From Zelonia costaricensis (taxonomy: Eukaryota > Euglenozoa > Kinetoplastea > Trypanosomatida > Trypanosomatidae): a stretch of DNA of 33,147 nt. Under the pieces are notes generated by a model. The model searched no databases and was not told the origin of the DNA. It saw only the letters and a program-made list of their open reading frames with translations. This document shows, piece by piece, positions 1 to 10,800 of this stretch; within the stretch, counting starts at the first letter, position 1, and each line of letters starts with the position of its first letter. Both the position numbers and the translations under genes were made by a program. The stretch covers positions 1 to 33,147 of the forward strand of contig JASAOO010003261.1 in the NCBI GenBank assembly GCA_030849075.1, given 5' to 3'.

Positions 1-1463
1 AGGCGCCGCGGCCATGGCGAACAGACAGGGGGGGGGAAGCAAACACACAAGAAAGGGGAAAAGGAGGTGAGAAGAGAGTGAACAGAGGAACGGGTGGCGG
101 GAGAGGGAGGGGGGGGGCAGCATCACCCACACACACACACACACAGACACACACACGCGCGAAGGTACAAGACAGCGACACGGCGAGGCAAGAGGCGAAG
201 TCGTGGGAGTTCGAACATCCGAAGCAATACAAGCCACAAAGGACGAAGAGAAGCGCCACTGAGGAAACGAGTCCGATGTGAAGGGAGAGGCGGGGTGGCA
301 GGGGTGTGCGTGTGCGAGTGTGTGTGGGTGTGTGCGTGTGTGTGAAGGAAGAGGAGGAGAGGGAGAGAGGCGCGCAGCGCGCACGCTGAAAAGCCGGCGA
401 GGAGTCGAGAAAGGCGGGAAAGGGGGAAGGCGAGAACAGCGAAGGTGATGATCGATCAGCGTTTTTTTTTTTTTTTTGGAGAAGCAGGAAGGCGGAGAAC
501 ACAAAAAAAAAAAGGAAGTAGAAGAAGAAAAAGGAAAGGGAAGTTGTGACGCGCTGCCACTGCTGATGTGGCAGACCTCCTCCGATGCACCGAAGCACCT
601 ACACACACGCATCGAGAGCTCCATCCCGGCACGTGCTTACGCAGCTGCGACGTCTTCAGGTCGGCGGCTGCCCTCCCACGTGGCCTCCCCTCAGTCTCCT
701 CTCCCTCTCTCGTTCGCTTGACACTTACGTCCCCACCTTCGCTCCGCAGCCCTCCCCCTTCCGCACTCCCCGCTGCTGGGAGACACCCTACTCCGGCTGC
801 GCACACCGCGCACCCCGGCCACCCACAACCACACACACACACGCACATACGCAGAACTATTGGGGGGCAGGCGCAGGACCACCATCACCCACTCACCCAC
901 ACAAACACGTCGACACGCATACGCGCCGTCGTACGCTCATAGGTACGCGCGCATACGAGTGTGTAAGCGGAGGAGGAGGGGAGGTTGGGTACGCTCGAGG
1001 TGGGAGGTGGAGTTGGGAGGTGGAGGCGGGGTGTGGAGGCGGGGAAGTTGCCACATGACGGCACAGCAGGTCCACCCCACGGGGGACGCGGGCGAGCGTC
1101 GTGGTGGGGCGAGGCCGTCAAAGCCGGTGGAGGGATCCAGGCGGTGAGACGGGGGGGAGGGAGAGTGAGGACGCACGCACACACACGGAGCGTCAGGACG
1201 TGACATGACGCGTAGGAGGGGGGGAGGAGGGGGTGGCGGGAGGTGCGAGGGGTGGGAAGCGTGCAAGGGGGGGGGAGGTTGAAGGTCGTGGGGCAGGAAA
1301 TAGGTCATAGACAATACGAGCACACACACACCCTAGGCAAGGCCACGGTGGAGAGGAGAAAGGCGGAGAGTCGTCGAAGAACTGAGACGGGGGCTTCTCA
1401 GACCCGTCGCCATCCAACCAACCACCACCGTACCAGGGACGCACGTGACACGCAGGGAAGAGC
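1..1463. other. Non-coding region downstream of the C2-ankyrin gene
   Basis: No convincing gene is visible. Open frames here are low-complexity and consist of translated GT/AC or GA repeats. The plus strand is purine-rich up to about 460 with (AC)n near 127-156 and (GT)n near 302-345. It then turns pyrimidine-rich at about 560-840 with further (AC) runs near 826-845, 1165-1183 and 1320-1331. In the direction of the minus-strand genes, the part nearest the stop codon at 1464 is probably 3' UTR. The far left is probably the 5' flank of the next gene, outside the window. A T16/A11 pair lies at the composition switch. Confidence 0.6.
462..513. repeat. T16 ... A11 homopolymer pair (possible hairpin)
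   Basis: A run of 16 T (462-477) is followed 25 bases later by a run of 11 A (503-513). The runs are complementary and could pair as a stem in a transcript of either strand. They sit where the flanking plus strand changes from purine-rich to pyrimidine-rich. Function is unknown. It could be a polyadenylation-associated element, a retroposon tail remnant or simple slippage. Confidence 0.6.
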
Positions 1464-3812
1464 CTAGTTAGGCAGCAGCAGGCGCGCCACCTGCGGGAAG
1501 CCCGCCTCCATAGCGCACTCCGCCGCCGTCATGCCACGAGCGTTGTGCATCGACAAGAGCAGCGGGCCAGCGAAGGGGTGCGAGTAGCGAAGCCACTGCG
1601 CCACCTCCGCCTGCCCACCGCACGCCGCCGCGTGGAGAATCGTGTTGCCGCTCTTCGCCGCCACGACAGCGCGCAGGTCGATCATCGGCGTCACCGGCTC
1701 CGGACTCAGCAGGATCTGCAGCACGCGCAGCTGCCCGTTCCACGCCGCGATGTGCAGCAGGCTGCGGCCCGAGTAGTCGAGGCACTCAAGGAAACCGTTC
1801 GTCAAGCTGGGGTCAACCTCGCGCAGCTTCGCGAACACTTCCAGGTCCGCGCCGGTCGCCGCCACCTCGAGCAGGTACGCCGGGTCGGCGTAGAGCTGCT
1901 CCGCCGTCGTGATGACGTTGCCGGCGGCCGCCGCCGTCTCGCTGCGCGCACTGCGGCGCTTCGGGGACGTCGTGCCGGCGGACGCCACACCGGCGCGGCC
2001 CGCCGGTTGGGAGTACGCGGCGCCGACTGCGGCGCTCTGCTGAAGGCCGGCCGTGGCCGGCGCCGGGGCAACCCCGCGACGCATGCCAGCGCCGCCGGTA
2101 GCCGCCGCAGCCGCAGCCGCAGTCGGGACGGGCGACTCGCTCGCAAACGCGCTCGACCCGTACGCGGCCGGGCGGTTGTGCGTGGAGGACGAGAGTGTGG
2201 CGGGGGTGGAGCGGCGGCTGGGCGTCGTGCTTGACGTGAGCGGCGGCGAGCGTGGCGCGGTCGCCACGGGGAGGGCACCGGCGGGGACCGGGAGGGCCGT
2301 GGCGGTCGCTGCGCCGGGTGTCAGCGCCTGCGTCGGGAAGCCGCCGCCAGCGGCCGCGGTATAAGCCATCGAGGCGGGCAGCTGCGCCGCGGAGTTGAGC
2401 CGCGACCCGTCGCGCGAGGGCGCCTGCGAGGCGTGGAAGAAGGTCGGCGTGGGGGCACCGTTGATGTGCGGCGGGACGACGAGGAGCGTCGCCGGGGCTG
2501 ACGGGGCCGGGGCCTGCGCGGCGGACGTGTACAGGGAGCTGGAGGTCTGCGGGTGCAGGAGCTGCTGCTGCTGGGCATCGAAGGAGAGGGCGGCACTCGT
2601 GGACTCCTGCAGTGTGGCGAAGCGTGTCGCGGGCGCCGCCGCGGGGGCGACGGGGAGCATGCCGAGGCCGCCCGCCGAGCTCGGGTAGACGCCGCTGGCC
2701 GTCGCGGTGGCGGCTGCCACAGATGGGTTGGCGGGAAGGCTGGTCGACGCGGGGCCGGCAGCGGCGTTGTGGGCCGTGTTGTTCGCGTAGTAGGACTCCA
2801 TGGACGAGTTGGCGGCCGCCGCACCGACGGCGGCAGACTCGGCGGCCGGCGCCGGTGGCGGCACCTTCGCGCCGAGCACGGCGTAGCTCTCGTACCCGTT
2901 GGTGGGTACCGTCTTGACCGGCATGTACACCGCCGCCAGCGCCGGTGGCGCGGGGGCGTCCTGCGCCACGAGGTACGTCGCGTTGACGGGCGGGCGCGCG
3001 GGGGAGAGACTCGGCGGGGTGAGGGCTCCGCTCTGCTGCGGGGCCGAGGCGAGGAGGGACGCGGCGTTGCCGTCCGCGGCGGCCGCGCCGCTCGCGGGCT
3101 CCACGGGCCGCAGCATCGGCGTCGTGGCGGCGGGGTTGGTGGCGCTGGGGTTCGAGGCGAAGAGCTGGCTGCCGTGCGCGGAGGCGCTGGCCACGGTATT
3201 CACCGACTTGGGGGTCCCGGCGCGGCTCTCGCGCGGAATCGAGGCCACAGGCATCGCGGCGGGGGCGCTGCCGTCGATGTTGTGTGCTGCCGGCACCGCC
3301 ATCGGCGTGGGCGGCAGCACGGGTACGGGCAGCGGCGTGGCGGTCGCGGACGGGAGGCTGCTGCTGTTGAGTGTCTTGAGCGTCGCGGCACGCTCGGTCG
3401 TGCTGGCTGGCGCCGACTCAGCCGCTACGCTGTAGGCGATCGTGACGGCGCCGCAGCCGTTCGGCGCACGCTGCGCCAGCGCCGCCACCCCGCCGTGACC
3501 GAGCTGCACCACCTTCGTCGTCGATTCCGGCTGCAGGTCGAAGAGGGTGACCGTCGCGGTGCCGAGCGGGTCCTCGACGTCGACGTACTGGATCTTGTTG
3601 AAGGCGCGTAGCGTCATCACCGCGGGCAGCGCGCACTCGTGGAAGGCGAAGGTGGCGGCGAAGACGGGGTTGACAGTTTTGTTCATGACCGGCGTCGCGA
3701 CGACCTGGGCGCCGATCGTGGCTTGGATGTAGGGGTTCGAGGTGTTGCCCGGGTTGAGCCCGATGAGGCCCTCCGCCTTCTCAATCGTCAGCGTCACACG
3801 AGCGGTCGGCAT
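1464..3812 (-). CDS. C2 domain and ankyrin-repeat protein (782 aa)
   Basis: The N-terminus (residues 1 to about 100) reads as a C2 domain: MPTARVTLTIEKAEGL, then NPYIQATIG, a TVNPVF motif matching the C2 'NPVW', and a DPLGTATVTLFDL strand. The usual calcium-binding aspartates are mostly replaced: the first loop is LNPGNTSNPY instead of DxxGxSDPY, and FNK stands where DxD is expected. Calcium-independent lipid or protein binding is therefore more likely. About 540 residues of Ala/Pro/Ser/Thr-rich, probably disordered linker follow. The C-terminus has three ankyrin-like repeats at about 679-703, 719-743 and 757-782, with SLLHIAAWNG and TILHAAACGG cores. This ATG was chosen because the C2 fold begins there and a splice acceptor lies 48 nt upstream; an open frame continues further upstream but is low-complexity. 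A membrane-adaptor role is inferred; no ortholog name is recognised. Confidence 0.9.
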   Translation of the reverse strand: MPTARVTLTIEKAEGLIGLNPGNTSNPYIQATIGAQVVATPVMNKTVNPVFAATFAFHECALPAVMTLRAFNKIQYVDVEDPLGTATVTLFDLQPESTTKVVQLGHGGVAALAQRAPNGCGAVTIAYSVAAESAPASTTERAATLKTLNSSSLPSATATPLPVPVLPPTPMAVPAAHNIDGSAPAAMPVASIPRESRAGTPKSVNTVASASAHGSQLFASNPSATNPAATTPMLRPVEPASGAAAADGNAASLLASAPQQSGALTPPSLSPARPPVNATYLVAQDAPAPPALAAVYMPVKTVPTNGYESYAVLGAKVPPPAPAAESAAVGAAAANSSMESYYANNTAHNAAAGPASTSLPANPSVAAATATASGVYPSSAGGLGMLPVAPAAAPATRFATLQESTSAALSFDAQQQQLLHPQTSSSLYTSAAQAPAPSAPATLLVVPPHINGAPTPTFFHASQAPSRDGSRLNSAAQLPASMAYTAAAGGGFPTQALTPGAATATALPVPAGALPVATAPRSPPLTSSTTPSRRSTPATLSSSTHNRPAAYGSSAFASESPVPTAAAAAAATGGAGMRRGVAPAPATAGLQQSAAVGAAYSQPAGRAGVASAGTTSPKRRSARSETAAAAGNVITTAEQLYADPAYLLEVAATGADLEVFAKLREVDPSLTNGFLECLDYSGRSLLHIAAWNGQLRVLQILLSPEPVTPMIDLRAVVAAKSGNTILHAAACGGQAEVAQWLRYSHPFAGPLLLSMHNARGMTAAECAMEAGFPQVARLLLPN

Positions 3813-3860
3813 GGCGGTGAGAAGAGGGGGATGGGGGGGGGAGTGCGGATGGAGAGGGAG

Positions 3861-3927
3861 CTGGTCGAGGACACACAGTCGCACACACACAGACACAAGG
3901 TGTGTGCGGAGGGGAGAGAGGTGAGGG
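3861..3927 (-). promoter_or_regulatory. Probable spliced-leader acceptor for the C2-ankyrin gene
   Basis: On the coding strand a polypyrimidine tract (purines at 3908-3927 on plus) is followed by an AG-free UG-rich stretch. The first AG is at 3862-3861. Use of this site would give a 48-nt 5' UTR with no AUG before the chosen start. Confidence 0.55.
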
Positions 3928-4762
3928 TATTGAAGCGGGAGAGGAAAGGAGGGGCGGGGGGCGAGGTGGGGAAGGAGGAGGGGGGTGGGGTGGGGTGGGG
4001 TGGGAGAGCGGAGTTTACAAGGGGATACTTGCGCGTGTGGGACGGCACAACAACACGGGGTGCGTGATGGGGGGGGGGGAGACGGAGGGCAGGGCGGGAC
4101 ACGAGATGTGTGTGTGTGTGCGTGCGATGCAGACGTGGAGGGAGGAGAGTCGTGGCAGCAGGCAGGCGGACTCGGCATCGGCCCCATGGACGAAGGGGGC
4201 GAGCGGCAGCAGCGGGGCTGACCCCTGCCGACCGCGACGGCGGCCGGACGCGGCTCTGCGCGCCATCCATCGGTGCCCACGTACCGAAGAGGGGGAGGGA
4301 GGGGTGTGTGAGGGGCACGATTGCGCTGGCCGCAGCGGCTCAGCCAGCGTACCACCGCAGGTACACACCCGCACACACACACACACGCGCGCGCGCAGGG
4401 AGACGTGGAACAGCGCGCGTGCACCTCAAACAGGACGGGTGAACAACAGGGAGGGAGGACACGAAAGGGGGGGGCATACGGCTAAAGGTGTGTTCGCGGT
4501 GATAATGGCGTGTGAGTCTCACGCTTATTTTCGCTTGTGTGTTAGGGGCAACGCGGGTACGCGGCGGCCCGCACTTATCGCAGAGGCCGACGGAGGAGGG
4601 GGGAAGACACTGGGAAGGAGGACGGCGGAAGGCAGGAGCACGTGGGGGGGGGGGGGGAAGACGATCGAAGGAGGACGGGGTGGGAGGAGGTTGAGGAGAG
4701 GAACACGACAGGAACCCAAAAACTGGTACACCCAACACAGACGTCAACACACATGTACTTGT

Positions 4763-4790
<28 letters not shown>
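4763..4790. repeat. (AC)14 microsatellite
   Basis: A perfect dinucleotide repeat that would read (UG)n in the minus-strand transcript. It lies within 40 bases of the preceding stop codon. Confidence 0.95.
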
Positions 4791-4795
<5 letters not shown>

Positions 4796-4825
4796 AGGAG
4801 CAACACGATAGTGTTTCTCGGCAGA

Positions 4826-7800
4826 TTACGAGGAGCGGCGGGGGTGGTGCCTGGTGCTGCTGTTGGCGTTGCCGCGCTGGCCAGAGGCGCGGTCACGGCC
4901 TCCCCCAAACGACGAGGAAGGCTGCGTCCACCGACCACTGCGCGGCCCGCCGCGATCGCGCTGCGTACCGCCGCCGCCGCCACTGCTGCGAGGCCCACGA
5001 TCATCGCGCCGACTGCCGCGGCGCTCGATTCGCGTCGACACGCCATCGCCCGCCTCGTCCTCCTCCGTCGGAGGCTTTGGGAACCTGCGGTGCGTCTCGC
5101 GCCGCGCCTCCTCGTGTGACGGGGTGTGCGTCGTGACGACTGCACGAGTGACCGACGCAGCCGCGGCGGTGGTGTTGAACGCAGCCGCAGACGGTGCTGA
5201 CGAGGACGTCGTCCACCGACTTGACCGTGACGCGGATGGCGCAGTCGCCGCCCTGGGGCGAACGTCCGTGGACACGAGCTCCGCCTCTTGAGTTGCCGTC
5301 GTGGGGCTGCCGCTGCTGCTGACGGGGGTAGACGTGGAGCCCACTGCAGTTCCTGCGCCCGATGGCGCACCGGAGCTCCGTCGGGTCTCGGCGTTGCCGC
5401 TGTCCATTGGCGAAGCCGCCGCTGCCGCAGACGCAGAAGAAGCAGCAGCAGCAGCAGCGGCGGCAGACAAGATGTCGATCGCCCCTGTGAAGAGTGTGTG
5501 CCGGCTGCCCAACCTCATGCCCACCGCATCCTCGAGCTCGGCCAGGATCGGGTCGAAGTCCTCGCGCAGCTGCGCGATGTCGCCGCTCTGCATGTGGCGA
5601 CGCAGCACCGCGGCCTCGAAGGACGCCGCGGCAGCTCCGCTCCCTGCCAGCGGCTCCTGTAGGCTGCGCTTCAGCTCCGCTGTCATACTTCCACCAGCGC
5701 CAGCGCCGGCGCGGCGCTCGTGTCGGGCGCGGATGTCGGCCATGCGAGCCTCGCTGTCCTCCAGCGCCGCGACGGCAGCCGGCACGTGGTCGAAGATGTG
5801 CTTTCGCGCGACGTCGCGAATGGCGCTGCGCGGCAGCAGGAGGTGCTGCGCCATGACAAGCTCCTGCTGCTGTTGCTGCTGCCCTGTGGACGAGGCCCCA
5901 GCAGCCGCGCTGGTGCCGCCGCTGCCGTTGCTGCCGACGCCGTCTTGCGCGAAGAGAAAGCCGCCTAGCAGGCGCGTGATGTCAGCTGGGGGCACGCGGA
6001 GGCAGTGCAGGACGTGTTTGAAGGCTTGACGCCGCCGGTACGCGGGTGGGATGCGCAGCAGGTGGCGCAGCGCGATGCCAGGCTCGCTGCGGAAGCACCA
6101 CATCGCCGTGATCGCGTTGAGTGCGTTGGCCACCCCCGCAATGTGGTAGGGCATGAAGAGCGTGTGCGACGCGAAGAAGTCGACGAGCTTCAGCAGGTAC
6201 GCGCCCTGCCACGCGCGGTCCAGCTGCTCGGACATCATACTCATGCGGTACGCAGCGACATAGTCGCGCCCAAAGCTGACCTCCGCGTGGAAGAGCGGGC
6301 ACGTCGCGATGGTGTGGCCGTGCTCGTAGCAGTGTCGGCAGAGGTCGTCGTGGAGCAGCCGACTGAACTGCGCCAGGAAGGCGCTGCGGTACGTCGCGCG
6401 CGGTGGTGGGGCGTCGATGCTCGGCCTCAAGCCCTCCGCGTCGAGCACCGCCAGCAGCTGTGTCTGCCGTGTCACCACCGCCTCCTCCGACAAGCCCGCG
6501 GCGCGCCAGAGATCGGTGTAGGCCGTGTCGGGCGGCACCATGTCGATCGGAATGCGCCGCAGAACGCGCATGCCGTGGCTGAGCTGCCGCGTCGCGAAGC
6601 AGCGGCGCACGATCGTCAGCAGCTCACGGACCAGCTCGGGGTGGCTGCGCATCAGCTCAGCCGACAGCCGGCCGGCGTTGTACTCGCCGTACACGTACGC
6701 GGCGGCGGCGCCGATGCCGTCCGGCACGCAGGCGATGCCGCCCACGTCCCGTAGCACCCGCAGAAGCCGCGCCGCCTCTGTCGCCTCGGCCTGCAGCTGC
6801 GGGCACTCCAGGAACGTGTGCGCGGCCGAGAAGCACAGCAGGCAGCGCTGGCGCACCGGCACGGCGGCCGTCCGCGCCGCCACGGGTGCCGGCAGCAGCG
6901 CCGTCGCCGCCGCCGCAGCAGCAGCAGAGGGTGACTCACCTGTCGCGCCCACCTCGTCTGCCGCGTGCGTCAGCAGCACCCGCGCCGCGTCCTCAGAGAA
7001 GCCGCTCATGCGCAGCACCGCCTCGGTCGTCGACGCCGCCACGCACGTCACCGGGGTGTGGGCGTACAGACGGTACGCCTCGCTCTGTTGCCCGACCCGG
7101 GCCAGCTTCACGATTGTGCGGTTCACGGCGTACACGAGCGGGTCGTCGAGGTCGGTGCGTCGCCCCACCGCCGCCGCGCCGTTGGTGGGCCGGAGCACGT
7201 CGACGTGGTGGACGAGGTAGCGGTGGAAGGCCTGCAGCCGCTCCGGCCCCGCCGTCGTCCAGCCATCCACCTGCGCCTTCAGCCGACGCCGCAGCTGCGC
7301 ATCGCCGTCGAGGTCGGCCAGTGCGTAGCCACTGCTCGATCGCGCAGACTTCGCAGACGCCGCGCCGGCTATGGCGAGCCGCTGCACCCCCGTCAGCCAG
7401 TCCCCAAGCCGCGGACACTCGTGCGAGGCGTGCCGCGCATCGAGGCACATGCAGCACGTCTGCGTCACTTGCACGAAGTTCACCAGCGGCGTCGCTGCTG
7501 CTGCTGCCGCCGTTGCCGGCGGTGTCGCGGCGGCGGTGCGCGGCTCCAGCAACGCCGAGGCCTCCGCCTCCGTCACGTTGAAGTAGTGGATCAGTCGCAG
7601 GTACGACTCCGCCGCGCGCTGGGCCAGCGGGATGTGGCACAGGACGAAGGCGGCGCGTCGGTACTGCTTCACGCGACTCAGCAGCAGCGAGAGCCGGTTG
7701 GTGTCCGCAGCGTGCAGCTCCGCGAAGACCTCACGGAAGGGCGAGGCCACGAAGGCCGTGTAGGCCTCCACAACGAGCAGTGCGCTGGGCTTGCCGGGTG

Positions 7801-10800
7801 GCAGCAGCGGCGGCGGCGATGTCGTGCCCTGCCGCGCCGACACGGATGCGGATGATGCTGCTGCCGCTGCGACCGGCGACGTCATGCCCGGCGGTGATGC
7901 AGCAGCCTCAGTAAGGGATGTCACGGAGTCCACGGCGAGCTGGATGCGCTGCGCCAGCCGTGCCAGCACCGCGCGCTGCTTTTCCTCCGGACTCAAGCTG
8001 ATCGCCGGGCGCGCGCTACCGCCCTCGATGCCGGCCGTTGCCGACGCGCCGTCCGCCGCCGCCGTCGCGGCACCCGATCCAGCGAAGTTGCGCGTGATGA
8101 TGGGGCACAGGTGCCAGTCGTGCTGCCCAAAGCACACGCGGCACGTCTGAGGCCCAAACACGGCATCGAAGAAGACGCCGTCCGCATCGGGCCGCGTGAG
8201 GTCGGCGGCCGTCAGTGCGCGGTACGCCGATGCTGTGTCCTGCCCGAACACCTGCGCCAACGATGAGAGCGGCGGCGCGGCGAGGCGGCGCTGGGCGAGC
8301 GGCACGAGGCGGGTGTACACGTAGCCGGCCAGCACACGCTCCTGGAGCTGGCACAGCATCTCGACAAGTCGCAGCAGCCGATCCTGGTCCGCCGGCGTCG
8401 CGCGCAGCTGGAACGTACGTCGGTACACCATTAGCAGGTATCCCGCGACCACCGCGTCGACGGGGCGGGCCTCGCAGTTGAACATGCGCCCGCGCAGCTC
8501 CGCCATCACGTCGCCCGTGTCGGTGGCGTAGGCGAAACGCCGCCACGGCGCTGCCGGACCCGTCTCAGCCCCGCACGCGCGGCACTGCACCCGGCTGCTC
8601 CACTCTGTGTTCCTCTCCTGACACCACACGCACACCCACGGCCCATCCGCCGACGCAGGCGACGCGCCGCCCGCTGCGGAAGTGGACAGGTACTTGAGCG
8701 TCGACGCATCGAGCGCGTGGGCAGACAAGGGCAGGGCGGAGGGCAACGCGGCGCTGGCGGGCAGTGCGCGATCACCTGGCGCGCCGCGGCCGGCAGTCAC
8801 GGCACGTGCAGCCGGGCCGCCAGCCTCGTCCAGCACGCCGCGCTGCGCCAGCACGTACCGTCGCGCCGCCTGCTGCAGCTCCAGCCGGCGCGAGGACTCC
8901 TCCATGGCAGCCCGGACGTCCAGCACCTGCGGCGCACTTCCCGCCACGGCGCCAGCCCCAGCGCCACTACTCCCGCCAGCAGCCGCAGCCGGGAACAACG
9001 CGTACTCGGCCGACACCGCCACACCCGGCAGCAGCGTTGGCGCCGTCGACAGGTCGAGCAGCAGTTGCTGCGCGTCATCGCGCACAGCGCCGTCAGCAGT
9101 GCGGGGTCCGCCCTCGCCGTACGCATCGTCCTTCTTCTGCAAGTGGTGCCGCAGCACATCCGCGGCGTCGCGCGGGGGCCGCGCCACGGCTGCGAGCGCG
9201 TTGCTGCGATCCGCGCCGGGACGCTGCAGGCGCCGCACCGACGCGTTCAGGCGCTCGCGCGAGCGCTGCCGCCGCTGCCTGCGCCGCTCCCGCACCCGCT
9301 CGACGTGGTCGGCGGACAGCCGGAAACTCGGCAGCGCCGTGGCGTCCTTCGCGGGCACGACGGCCATGCAGTTGGGGCACGCGCGATCGACGTACACGTC
9401 GCCGTCGGGCAGCACGCTGGCGCAGGCATGGCAGACGAGATCACGCAGTACGTGAAGGAAGCTGTCGCGGTGCTCGGCGGAGAAGAGGTACACGTTGTCC
9501 AGCACGGCGCTGTACAAGGTGCCCAGCTCCTCCTGCAGGCCCAGCCGGATCAAGGCCCGCGCGGCGGGCACGAGGTGGCGGTGCAGCGCGGGCTGCACGT
9601 GCACGCCGACGTCGACGAGCAGCCAGCGGAACAGCCTGCGGGCCACCTCGCGCGCCTCCTCCGTGTGGTGAGACGGGTCGAGGCGGTGCAGCAGCCAGAG
9701 AGTCATGTCCACGCCGTCGACGACGTGCAGCGCCGACACGCGACGCGCAACGTTCAAGGTCAGCCACGGATCGGCACCGTGACAGAGCACCTCCAGGACG
9801 TCGAGGCAGAGATCCCCGGCGCCCTGGACGTCAAGCTGCGACGGCCAGGCAAGGTTCTCGCGGTTCAGCTGCTGGAAGGTGTGCCAAGCAAGCTCCCAGT
9901 GCATCATGGGCAGCGCGGCGTGACCGCGGCTGGCACGGCCCTCCTCCGCGAGGCCGCTGCCGTCGACGTCCCCGCCGCTGGGGCTGAGGACGGTGCCGCT
10001 GCCGCTGCTGCTGGCGCCGGTGTGCGACAGCACATCACGCGCCTCCCGAATCAGCTTAAAGAAAACGAGAAAGGGCGCCGGGTGCGGGGCGACGGCGCGG
10101 GCGAGGCGCGGGTACAGGTCGGCCAACTTCCCCGCGGACATCCACGGCGGCTGCTTCGCGACCGCCGACGTAGTCGCTGCATTGGTGGTGCTGACGCTAC
10201 CAGTGCTCGTGCCGTCCTTCGATGCCGCGTCCACCCCGCCTTCTTCGGGCGCCTCCAGCGCGTGCAGCTGCGCCTCCACCAGCCGCTGCGAGGCCACCAC
10301 CTGGTCGCGCAGAAGGTGACAGCTGCGCAGGTAGCGCTGCAGCACGTGCACGCCGAGCAGCGGCGACGACTGCGCGCCAAAGAAGACGCCGCCGCGCAGC
10401 AGCAGACGCGCCGTCGTGGTCGCGTCAAGTCCGAACGCAACGCCGTGCCGCACATTCATGAGACGCAGCGCCGTCGTCTCCCAGAGCGCACGCTGCCGCT
10501 GCCGTACCTCGAGCGCCGATCCGCCGGCACCGCTCGCACGCTCCCGCGTGACCTCGTCCAGCACGGCTTGGAAGGATGCGTGGCTGTACAGGACACCGGC
10601 CGCGGCAGCAGCGCGGAAGTCGCCCGCGCTCGTGGCGGCGTCGCTGTCGAAGTGCTCGACGGCGTAGCCGAGCTCGGCGGGCTGCAGCGCGCACCACTGC
10701 GGCGTCGGCGTGCGGCTCGCACCGCCCGCATCGCCCGCACCGCTCGGCACCATCGCCGTGGCGGCTGCGTCGCCAGAAGCACTGTCCCCAACGCCGACGT

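Larger units (their letters stand above)
3813..4825. other. Intergenic region between the zinc/helix protein and the C2-ankyrin gene
   Basis: About 1 kb without a supported gene. It contains an (AC)14 tract just past the stop of the gene on the right, a shorter (AC) run near 4366-4385, (GT) near 4105-4119, a polypurine block around 3908-4010 and a G-rich run near 4644-4660. It is interpreted as 3' UTR followed by trans-splicing signals. The long frame continuing upstream of 3812 was not accepted as coding. Confidence 0.6.

Noticed and set aside
3813..4424. Upstream in-frame extension of the C2-ankyrin protein
   Set aside because: The extension begins at a GTG, is Pro/Cys/Val low-complexity made of translated repeats, and lies across the likely splice acceptor at 3861. 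The C2 domain starts at the ATG at 3812.
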